Below the pieces are notes generated by a model. It was not told the origin of the DNA. It made no database searches and saw nothing but the letters and a program-made list of their open reading frames with translations. A stretch of 19,064 nucleotides of DNA from JAMWZF01 sp041628615 (GTDB lineage Bacteria > Pseudomonadota > Alphaproteobacteria > Rhodobacterales > Rhodobacteraceae): positions 1 through 19,064 of the forward strand of contig JBFKOW010000053.1 in the NCBI GenBank assembly GCA_041628615.1. Reading direction: 5' to 3'. Positions 7,418-12,613 of the stretch are shown one piece after another; position 1 is the first letter of the stretch, and each line of letters begins with the position of its first letter. The position numbers were made by a program, and so were the translations under genes.

Positions 7418-7792
7418 TCACATGAAGCCGAGTTCCAGCCGCGCCTCGTCGGACATCATGTCCATGCCCCACTGCGGCTCCCAGGTCAGGTCGACGTCGA
7501 CCTGCTTAACGCCGGGCAGGGGTTCGATGGCGTCGGCGACCCATCCGGGCATCTCGCCGGCCACCGGGCAGCCCGGCGCGGTCAGGGTCATGGTGATCTT
7601 CACCGCGTTCTCGGCGTCGATGTCGATGGTGTAGACGAGGCCGAGATCGTAGATGTTGACCGGGATTTCCGGGTCGTAGACCGACCGGCAGGCCTCGACC
7701 ACCTGCTCGTAGAGCGGGTGATCCGTCGAGGACGGGGCGATGAGGGGGGCGCCCTCCATCGGTCCCTGCGCATGTTCGCTGGTCTGGCTCAT
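7418..7792 (-). CDS. sufT: SUF Fe-S assembly accessory protein, SufT / DUF59 (MIP18) family
   Basis: Cytoplasmic Fe-S maturation factor of 124 residues. The first 25 residues are low-complexity and likely disordered. The DUF59 domain then follows with the hallmark DPEIPVNIYDLGLVY (40-54) and the conserved reactive cysteine in LTAPGCPVAGEMP (Cys75). The C-terminal VDVDLTWEPQWGMDMMSDEAR is characteristic of the SUF-associated branch rather than the phenylacetate (PaaD) branch. SufT proteins help Fe-S maturation under high demand or iron limitation. The gene follows the aquaporin gene after 104 bases on the same strand but has its own promoter with an IscR-like site. AGGGG about 8 bases before the ATG supports the start. 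Confidence 0.9.
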   Translation of the reverse strand: MSQTSEHAQGPMEGAPLIAPSSTDHPLYEQVVEACRSVYDPEIPVNIYDLGLVYTIDIDAENAVKITMTLTAPGCPVAGEMPGWVADAIEPLPGVKQVDVDLTWEPQWGMDMMSDEARLELGFM

Positions 7793-7823
7793 CGGTCGGA
7801 CCCCTGTCTTGCTGCCCGTCCCC

Positions 7824-7852
7824 GATATAGGCGACCGGGTTAGTCAGGTAAA
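7824..7852 (-). promoter_or_regulatory. sufT promoter with IscR type 1 / iron-Rhodo-box-like site
   Basis: On the minus strand: -35 TTTACC (7852-7847), 17-base spacer, -10 TATATC (7829-7824). Bases 7851-7827 read in that direction match the E. coli IscR type 1 pattern (ATA-S-YY-GACT-RWWWY-AGTC-RR-S-TAT) at about 20 of 25 positions by my count. The left half is TTACCTGACTAA and the right half is GGTCGCCTAT. The site spans the -35 to -10 interval, as expected for a repressor. IscR control is inferred. Confidence 0.5.
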
Positions 7853-7858
7853 GCGGCT

Positions 7859-7889
7859 GGGCGCCGCGCCCGCCACTTCCGCGGCGGAA
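7859..7889 (-). terminator. possible terminator hairpins after the arsenic cluster
   Basis: Just beyond the aquaporin stop are two palindromes: TTCCG/CGGAA (7877-7881 with 7885-7889) and GGGCG/CGCCC (7859-7863 with 7867-7871). Neither is followed by a T-tract on the minus strand, so this is a weak call based on position and symmetry. Confidence 0.25.
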
Positions 7890-7896
7890 TTTCGGC

Positions 7897-8565
7897 TCAG
7901 GCCCGCGTCCGCGGCGATGCCGGGCCGACGAGAAGCCAGCCCATGACCGCGACCGCGAGCACGGCGCCCAGGAGTTCGGCGGCGACGAAGCCGGGCAGGT
8001 CCTGCGGCCGGATCCCCGAGAAGGTGTCGGTCAGGCTGCGCGCCACCGCCACCGCCGGGTTGGCGAAGGAGGTCGAGGCGGTGAACCAGTAGGCCGCGGT
8101 GATGTAGAGCCCCACCAGCATCGGCACCGCCTCGGCCCGGAACCGCAGCCCGCCGAAGATCGCCGCGACGAGGCCGAAGGTCGCCACCGTCTCGGCGAAC
8201 CACTGCGCGCCGCCGGTCCGGACCGTCAGGCTTTGCTGCAGGATCTCCTGCGCGAACATGCCGTGGGCGGCCGCGGTCCCGGCGATGCCGCCGAGGATCT
8301 GCGCCGCGACATAGGGCCCCAGGTCGCGCCACGGCAGGTCGCCGCGCAGCGCGAAGGCAAGGCTGACCGCCGGGTTGAAATGCGCCCCCGAGATCGGCCC
8401 GAGGATGGTGATGAGCACGAAAAGGATGGCTCCGGTCGGGATCGTGTTGCCCAGCAGCGCGACGGCCACGTCGCGGGTCAGGGTCTCGGCCATGATGCCC
8501 GAGCCGACCACGGTGCAGACCAGCATCCCGGTGCCGAGCGCTTCGGCGGCGAGGCGTCGCGACAT
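7897..8565 (-). CDS. aqpS: aquaporin-family (MIP) channel in the ars cluster, AqpS-like
   Basis: Inner-membrane major intrinsic protein of 222 residues with about six helices and two half-helix NPA loops: AHFNPAVSLA (NPA 64-66) and SFANPAVAVARSL (NPA 169-171), the second followed by the selectivity-filter arginine (Arg176). It is the third gene of arsR-arsC-aqp. In Sinorhizobium meliloti, the channel AqpS in the ars operon lets arsenite formed by ArsC leave the cell down its gradient, replacing an ArsB pump; the same role is inferred here. No arsB, acr3 or arsH is visible. The ATG at 8563-8565 begins MSRRLAAEALGT, 11 bases after the arsC stop, suggesting coupling; an upstream TTG overlapping that stop is possible. 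Water or small-solute transport cannot be excluded. Confidence 0.88.
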   Translation of the reverse strand: MSRRLAAEALGTGMLVCTVVGSGIMAETLTRDVAVALLGNTIPTGAILFVLITILGPISGAHFNPAVSLAFALRGDLPWRDLGPYVAAQILGGIAGTAAAHGMFAQEILQQSLTVRTGGAQWFAETVATFGLVAAIFGGLRFRAEAVPMLVGLYITAAYWFTASTSFANPAVAVARSLTDTFSGIRPQDLPGFVAAELLGAVLAVAVMGWLLVGPASPRTRA

Positions 8566-8576
8566 GTCGGGCGCGC

Positions 8577-9059
8577 TCAAGCCATCTCTCCGATCCGGAT
8601 CAGAGCGGTCCGCAGGTCGTGCTCGGAGGCGTCCTCCGGCAGCGCCATCAGCGCCCCGATCCGGGCGGCGAGCGCGTCGTAGGTCCGGGCGAAGGCCGCC
8701 GCGCGGGCCGCCGCGGGTTCGACATTGGCCGGGTCCGGCAGCCCCCAGTGCGCCCGCATCCCGGCGCCGGGAAACCACGGGCAGGGCTCGGCCGCGGCGC
8801 TGTCGCAGACGGTGATGACGATGTCCATCGCCGGGGCGCCCGGCGCGGCGAAATCGTCCCAGCTCTTGGACCGGAGGCCGCCGGTCTCGTGGCCCCTGGC
8901 CTTCAGCAGGGCGAGCGCGTCCGGGTGCGGCGCCGTCTTCGGATGCGACCCGGCCGAGAAGCCGCGGTAGCGGCCCCCGGTCGCGTCGGTGAAGAGCACT
9001 TCGCCAAGGATCGACCGGGCGGAATTCCCGGTGCAGAGCACGAGCACGTTTCGGGTCAT
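8577..9059 (-). CDS. arsC: arsenate reductase, low-molecular-weight tyrosine phosphatase fold
   Basis: Cytoplasmic enzyme reducing arsenate to arsenite, 160 residues. The P-loop CTGNSARS carries the nucleophile Cys9 and Arg15 (C-x5-R). The WGLPDPA segment supplies the general acid Asp109. VCDSAAAEPCPWFPG contains Cys85 and Cys93, spaced like the redox cysteines of this ArsC class, which distinguishes it from plain tyrosine phosphatases. The sequence begins cleanly at MTRNVLVLCTGN with the ATG at 9057-9059; a further upstream in-frame ATG at 9125 would add 22 arginine/proline-rich residues overlapping arsR and is disfavoured. It lies between arsR and the aquaporin gene on one strand. Whether thioredoxin or glutaredoxin recycles it cannot be read here. 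Confidence 0.92.
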   Translation of the reverse strand: MTRNVLVLCTGNSARSILGEVLFTDATGGRYRGFSAGSHPKTAPHPDALALLKARGHETGGLRSKSWDDFAAPGAPAMDIVITVCDSAAAEPCPWFPGAGMRAHWGLPDPANVEPAAARAAAFARTYDALAARIGALMALPEDASEHDLRTALIRIGEMA

Positions 9060-9105
9060 GGGGGCAGGGGCTCCGTGTCGGTGATCTCGTGGTCGTGATG
9101 CCGGG

Positions 9106-9441
9106 TCAGCAGGCGCAATCGGCAAGGTCGTCGAGGACCGGCCGGCAGAGCTCCGGGTCGCCGCCGCAGCACTCCTCCAGCAGGAAGGCCATCAGCGCCC
9201 GTACCCGCTCCATGTCCGCGAAGTAGCGGACGCTGCGCCCCTCGCGGGCCGACCGCAGCAGCCCCGCCCCGGTCAGGATCGCGAGATTGGCGGACAGGGT
9301 GTTGGGCCGGATCTCGAGCCGGCGGGCGATCTCGCCGGCGGCCAGGCCGTCGGCGCCGGCCCGGATCAGCAGCCGGAAGACCTCCAGCCGGACCGGCTGG
9401 GCGAGCGCGGAAAGCGCGCCGAGGGCGATATTCATTTCCAT
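9106..9441 (-). CDS. arsR: ArsR/SmtB-family metalloregulator with C-terminal cysteine cluster
   Basis: Winged-helix repressor of 111 residues, expected to be a dimer that leaves DNA when it binds As(III). The wHTH spans about 5-80: LAQPVRLEVFRLLIRAG, AAGEIARRLEIRPNTLSANL (recognition region) and the wing GRSVRYFA. There is no CxCxxC metal box in the DNA-binding helix. Instead five cysteines cluster at the C-terminus: ECCGGDPELC (Cys91, Cys92, Cys99) and DCAC (Cys109, Cys111). The ECC...C pattern resembles the C-terminal As(III) site described for Acidithiobacillus ferrooxidans ArsR. It heads the ars cluster, and a perfect dyad overlaps its two alternative ATGs (9441 and 9435), pointing to autorepression. 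Confidence 0.92.
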   Translation of the reverse strand: MEMNIALGALSALAQPVRLEVFRLLIRAGADGLAAGEIARRLEIRPNTLSANLAILTGAGLLRSAREGRSVRYFADMERVRALMAFLLEECCGGDPELCRPVLDDLADCAC

Positions 9442-9462
9442 TATTCACGAAGTATGGAAATG
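9433..9462. promoter_or_regulatory. candidate ArsR operator, 9+9 bp perfect inverted repeat
   Basis: CATTTCCAT (9433-9441) and ATGGAAATG (9454-9462) are perfect inverted repeats separated by 12 bases, with an inner TTC-AC-GAA adding three more symmetric pairs. It covers both alternative arsR start codons and the putative -10. Size, symmetry and place suit a dimeric ArsR repressor, and it is notably AT-rich against its surroundings. Confidence 0.6.
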
Positions 9463-9477
9463 GCTTCCGGCCGTCAA
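9451..9477 (-). promoter_or_regulatory. arsR promoter
   Basis: On the minus strand TTGACG (9477-9472) overlaps the stop codon of the upstream RimB-RimK gene. A CATACT -10 (9456-9451) follows after a short 15-base spacer. The -10 lies inside the ArsR dyad. The short spacer lowers confidence, though transcription must arise in or near this 32-base gap unless arsR is read from the upstream gene. Confidence 0.4.
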
Positions 9478-10886
9478 GCCTGTTTCGGCTTGCCTGCGCG
9501 CTTCCGCGTCGCGCCGCCCTTCACCTGCGCCTCGATATGGTCGAACAGCAGCCCCGAGATGTTCTGTTTCGACGCCTTTTCAATGCCTTCCAGGCCGGGG
9601 CTCGAGTTGACTTCGAGCAGTTTCGGACCGTCCGCACCACGCAGCAGGTCGACCCCCGCCAGCCCCAGCCCGAAGGCCTTGGCGGCGCGAACCGCGGCGC
9701 TGCGCTCCTCGCGGCTGATCTTCACCGCCTCCGCGGTGCCGCCGCGGTGCAGGTTCGAGCGGAAATCGTCGCCCGCCGCTGTCCGGCGCATCGCCGCCAC
9801 GACCTTGCCGCCCACCACGAGACAGCGGATGTCCTCGCCGGCGGCCTCGCGCACGAAATGCTGCACGAGGAAGTTGGCCTTCAGCCCGCGGAACGCGTCG
9901 ATCACCGACTGGGCGGCCTTCTTGGTCTCGGCCATGACCACGCCCTTGCCCTGCGTCGATTCGAGCAGCTTCACGATCAGCGGCGCGGTGCCCACCAGGC
10001 CGATCAGGTTGTCGGTGTCCTTCGGGCTGGCCGCGAAGGCGGTCAGCGGCATCCCGACCCGGTGCCGGGCGAGGATCTGGTGGGCGTGCAGCTTGTCCCG
10101 GCTCGCCGAGATCCCCTGCGCGCCGTTCACGCAATAGGTGCCCAGCGTCTCGAACTGGCGGACCACGGCGGTGCCGTAGCTGGTGATCGAGGCGCCGATC
10201 CGCGGGATCACCGCGTCGTAGCGCGGCAGCCGCTTGCCGTCGTAATGCACCTCGGTGGCCAGCGCGTTGATCGCCATGTAGCAGCGGGCGGTGTCGATCA
10301 CCTCCACCACGTGGCCGCGCCGCTCGCCCTCGTGGACGATCCGCTGGGTCGAGTAGTTGTTGGGCTCGCGGCTGAGGATCGCGATGCGCAGGGACCGGGC
10401 CGGGGTCGTCTTGCGGATCCGCCGCGGCGAGTAGACGTCGTAGCTGCGGGCCGGGCGCAGGTAGCGCTCGGCGGGCAGCACCACCACGTCGTCGCGCAGC
10501 GCCTGCCGGCCGAGCAGCATCCGCGAGGCCATGCCGCCGCGGTCGGTCAGGGTGATCTCGATCGGCCACGAGACACCGTTGCCCACGTCGAGCGCCGTGG
10601 AGATCACGAAGCGCAATTCGCTGTCGCCGTTGGACGAGGTCACCTCGCGCCGGTCGATGATCGGCGCCGAGCAGGTGATGCTGAAGTCGTCGCGTCCGGG
10701 CAGCGGGTGAATCGCGAAGCGGACCTTCGGCGCCAGCGCCGGGCCGAAGGTCTCGATCTCGAAGGCATGCAGCGCCGACGTCCGCGCCCCGGTATCGACC
10801 TTGGCCTTGAGCGACGGCAAGCCCAGTTCGGGCAGACCCAGCCATTCCTCCCAGCCGAGGCGGATGATGGCGTCGTCATCGGTCAT
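9474..10886 (-). CDS. rimK: RimB-RimK fusion: retropepsin-like domain plus ATP-grasp glutamate ligase
   Basis: Cytoplasmic 470-residue protein with two domains. The N-terminal part (about 5-150) is the RimB family (formerly 'ATP-dependent zinc protease', Pfam 05618), with the retropepsin active-site motif VDTGARTSALHA (Asp31) and the LGRQAL motif (125-130). The C-terminal part (about 165-455) is a RimK-type ATP-grasp ligase: SRDKLHAHQILARHRVGMP, the nucleotide-binding PLIVKLLESTQGKGV, and GVDLLRGADGPKLLEVNSSPGLEGIE in pieces, with Glu425 and Asn427 as metal ligands. RimK adds glutamate residues to the C-terminus of ribosomal protein S6. RimB is usually a separate neighbouring protein thought to act on the same modification. 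The start at 10884-10886 begins MTDDDAIIRLGWEEWLGLP; longer in-frame extension is antisense to tgt. Divergent from tgt, it lies upstream of arsR on the same strand. Confidence 0.9.
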   Translation of the reverse strand: MTDDDAIIRLGWEEWLGLPELGLPSLKAKVDTGARTSALHAFEIETFGPALAPKVRFAIHPLPGRDDFSITCSAPIIDRREVTSSNGDSELRFVISTALDVGNGVSWPIEITLTDRGGMASRMLLGRQALRDDVVVLPAERYLRPARSYDVYSPRRIRKTTPARSLRIAILSREPNNYSTQRIVHEGERRGHVVEVIDTARCYMAINALATEVHYDGKRLPRYDAVIPRIGASITSYGTAVVRQFETLGTYCVNGAQGISASRDKLHAHQILARHRVGMPLTAFAASPKDTDNLIGLVGTAPLIVKLLESTQGKGVVMAETKKAAQSVIDAFRGLKANFLVQHFVREAAGEDIRCLVVGGKVVAAMRRTAAGDDFRSNLHRGGTAEAVKISREERSAAVRAAKAFGLGLAGVDLLRGADGPKLLEVNSSPGLEGIEKASKQNISGLLFDHIEAQVKGGATRKRAGKPKQA

Positions 10887-10943
10887 GCGGTGTCTCCCGT
10901 GGGGTCGGCTGGCGCGGTGGGGCGCCGTGTAACGCAGGCCGCG

Positions 10944-10970
10944 GCGCTCCGATACCTCTTTTCGGAGCGC
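10944..10970. promoter_or_regulatory. 9+9 bp perfect dyad in the rimK/tgt divergent promoter region
   Basis: GCGCTCCGA (10944-10952) and TCGGAGCGC (10962-10970) are perfect inverted repeats around a 9-base spacer, tacctcttt. The dyad sits near the middle of the 141-base gap between two divergent genes and has no T-tract on either side. It is therefore more likely an operator or leader hairpin than a terminator. No regulator is recognised. Confidence 0.4.
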
Positions 10971-11027
10971 TCTGTTCGGGGCGTGCCGGCTTGATCTCCG
11001 CTGCGCGGCGGGCCACAGAACCGCGGC

Positions 11028-12155
11028 ATGACCCGCTTCGCCTTCACCCTGTCGGCCACCGACGGCCGCGCCCGGACCGGCCGGATCTCGACCCCCCGCG
11101 GCGAGATCCGCACCCCCGCCTTCATGCCGGTGGGCACTGCCGCGACGGTCAAGGCGATGCTGCCCGAGAGCGTCCGGGCCACCGGCGCCGACATCCTGCT
11201 GGGCAACACCTACCACCTGATGCTGCGCCCCACGGCCGAGCGGATCGCCCGGCTGGGCGGGCTGCACCGGTTCATGAACTGGGACCGCCCTATCCTGACC
11301 GATTCGGGCGGGTTCCAGGTGATGAGCCTCGCCGACCTGCGCAAGCTCACCGAGGCGGGGGTGACCTTTCGCAGCCACGTGGACGGGTCGCGCCACGAAC
11401 TCTCGCCCGAGCGGTCGATGGAGATCCAGCGCCTGCTGGGGTCCGACATCGTGATGGCCTTCGACGAATGCCCCGCGCTGCCCGCCGACCGGGATCGGAT
11501 CGCCGAGAGCATGCGCCTGTCGATGCGGTGGGCGCAGCGCAGCCGCGACGCCTTCGGCGACCGGCCGGGCCACGCCCTGTTCGGGATCCAGCAGGGCGGG
11601 CTGGAGCCGGACCTGCGCGCCGAGAGCGCCGAGGCCCTGACCGCCATCGGCTTCGACGGCTACGCCATCGGCGGGCTCGCGGTGGGCGAGGGGCAGGAGG
11701 CGATGTTCGCCTGCCTCGACTACGCGCCCGATCAGCTTCCCGCCGACCGGCCGCGCTACCTGATGGGGGTCGGCAAGCCCGACGACATCGTCGGCGCGGT
11801 GAAGCGCGGCGTCGACATGATGGATTGCGTGCTGCCGTCGCGGTCGGGGCGCACCGGGCAGGCCTTCACCCGCCGCGGGGTCGTGAACATCAAGAACGCC
11901 CGCCACGCCGACGATCCCCGGCCGCTCGACGACGCCTGCGGCTGTCCCGCCTGCACGGGGTATTCGCGGGCCTACCTGCACCACGTGTTCCGGGCCAAGG
12001 AGATGATCTCGGGGATGCTGCTGACCTGGCACAACCTGCACTATTTCCAGCAGATCATGGCGGAGATGCGCGCGGCCATCGCCGAAGGCCGCTTCGCCGC
12101 CTGGGAGGCCGGGTTCCACGCTGTCCGCGCGGCGGGGGATATCGAGCCGATCTGA
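11028..12155 (+). CDS. tgt: queuine tRNA-ribosyltransferase (tRNA-guanine transglycosylase)
   Basis: Cytoplasmic enzyme that exchanges guanine-34 for preQ1 in tRNAs with GUN anticodons (Asp, Asn, His, Tyr), the committed insertion step of queuosine synthesis. The 375-residue TIM barrel matches the bacterial family length. Active-site residues: LTDSGGFQVMSL (Asp92), FDECPA (146-150 region), GIQQGG (187-191) and GYAIGGLAVGE for base recognition, and the nucleophile in MMDCVLPSRSGRTGQ (Asp266). The zinc site is complete: CGCPACTGYSR (Cys304, Cys306, Cys309) with His335 in LLTWHNLHYF. The ATG at 11028 is chosen because it begins MTRFAFTLSATDGRARTG, right at the conserved N-terminus. It is divergent from the RimB-RimK gene. 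The tRNA-Asp(GTC) at the right end of the window would be one of its substrates. Confidence 0.96.
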   Translation: MTRFAFTLSATDGRARTGRISTPRGEIRTPAFMPVGTAATVKAMLPESVRATGADILLGNTYHLMLRPTAERIARLGGLHRFMNWDRPILTDSGGFQVMSLADLRKLTEAGVTFRSHVDGSRHELSPERSMEIQRLLGSDIVMAFDECPALPADRDRIAESMRLSMRWAQRSRDAFGDRPGHALFGIQQGGLEPDLRAESAEALTAIGFDGYAIGGLAVGEGQEAMFACLDYAPDQLPADRPRYLMGVGKPDDIVGAVKRGVDMMDCVLPSRSGRTGQAFTRRGVVNIKNARHADDPRPLDDACGCPACTGYSRAYLHHVFRAKEMISGMLLTWHNLHYFQQIMAEMRAAIAEGRFAAWEAGFHAVRAAGDIEPI

Positions 12156-12210
12156 CCGGGATCGGGTCGGGCGGACAGCGGTCCGGCGCATCCCGGTCTG
12201 CTACCCGATC
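12154..12210 (+). other. competing hairpins directly after the tgt stop
   Basis: Two perfect stems share bases: GACCGGGAT (12154-12162) with ATCCCGGTC (12190-12198), and GATCGGGT (12160-12167) with ACCCGATC (12203-12210). An inner CGGAC/GTCCG hairpin (12172-12176 with 12181-12185) is compatible with both. The first stem overlaps the tgt TGA. It could act in 3' processing or termination; there is no T-tract. The remainder to 12340 has a short AT-rich patch (12266-12310) and no recognisable gene. Confidence 0.4.
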
Positions 12211-12340
12211 TGGGGAATACTGGCAGATTGGCCACAATCGGTGGACAGTTTCGACGGAAATGGCCGGGTAGGGAAATCCTTAATCATTCGTTCAAGCGAA
12301 TCGTTCTAGCCTCTAGGCGACAGCTCGTGTGGATGGATCG

Positions 12341-12409
12341 ATGCGGTTCCTTCTCTTCGCCACTTCCTGGTTCGCGGTCGCCGGCTTCGCCGCCCTCGTG
12401 ATCGCCTGA
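12341..12409 (+). CDS. putative 22-residue hydrophobic peptide
   Basis: An ATG at 12341 opens 22 codons ending at TGA 12407-12409. The product starts MRFLLFATSW and ends AALVIA. It is almost wholly hydrophobic with one arginine near the N-terminus, like a single-span membrane micropeptide. An in-frame GTG four codons upstream (12329) is an alternative start. A GC-rich 9-bp perfect hairpin (12411-12419 with 12434-12442) follows the stop at once, which could end a short transcript. There is no convincing Shine-Dalgarno. It lies in the 458-base gap between tgt and lon. It may be a chance ORF, and I do not recognise it. Confidence 0.3.
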   Translation: MRFLLFATSWFAVAGFAALVIA

Positions 12410-12410
12410 T

Positions 12411-12442
12411 CCGGCGCGCCGCCGCGCGCAGCCGCGCGCCGG
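12411..12442 (+). terminator. GC-rich hairpin after the micro-ORF
   Basis: CCGGCGCGC (12411-12419) pairs with GCGCGCCGG (12434-12442) around a 14-base loop, starting two bases after the micro-ORF stop. No T-run follows, so intrinsic termination is uncertain. The local run of alternating G and C could also pair in other registers. Confidence 0.3.
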
Positions 12443-12509
12443 CGACGCGGGTGCTTGCGGTCGCCGGGGGAAAGGGGCAGCCTGCTCCCGCGCCGGTGGC
12501 GCAGGTCTG

Positions 12510-12537
12510 GTTGAACTCGTCGCCCCGGACCCCACTT
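12510..12537 (+). promoter_or_regulatory. sigma-32 (RpoH)-type heat-shock promoter of lon
   Basis: GTTGAA (12510-12515), 14-base spacer, CCCCACTT (12530-12537). Against the E. coli sigma-32 consensus CTTGAA-N13-15-CCCCATNT this matches 5/6 and 7/8 positions. The predicted leader to the lon ATG is about 70 bases and ends in an AAGGA ribosome binding site at 12602-12606. Confidence 0.6.
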
Positions 12538-12613
12538 ATGGGACATCGACCGGAGACGGCTGGGATTGCCTTCTGAAGGGATCCGCCGTCTTGCCAACGA
12601 CAAGGATACGAGC

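Noticed and set aside
10887..12191. In-frame N-terminal extension of the RimB-RimK ORF and the plus ORF 9537-10994
   Set aside because: Both are composition artefacts antisense to tgt or to RimK; the RimB domain begins naturally at the ATG at 10886.
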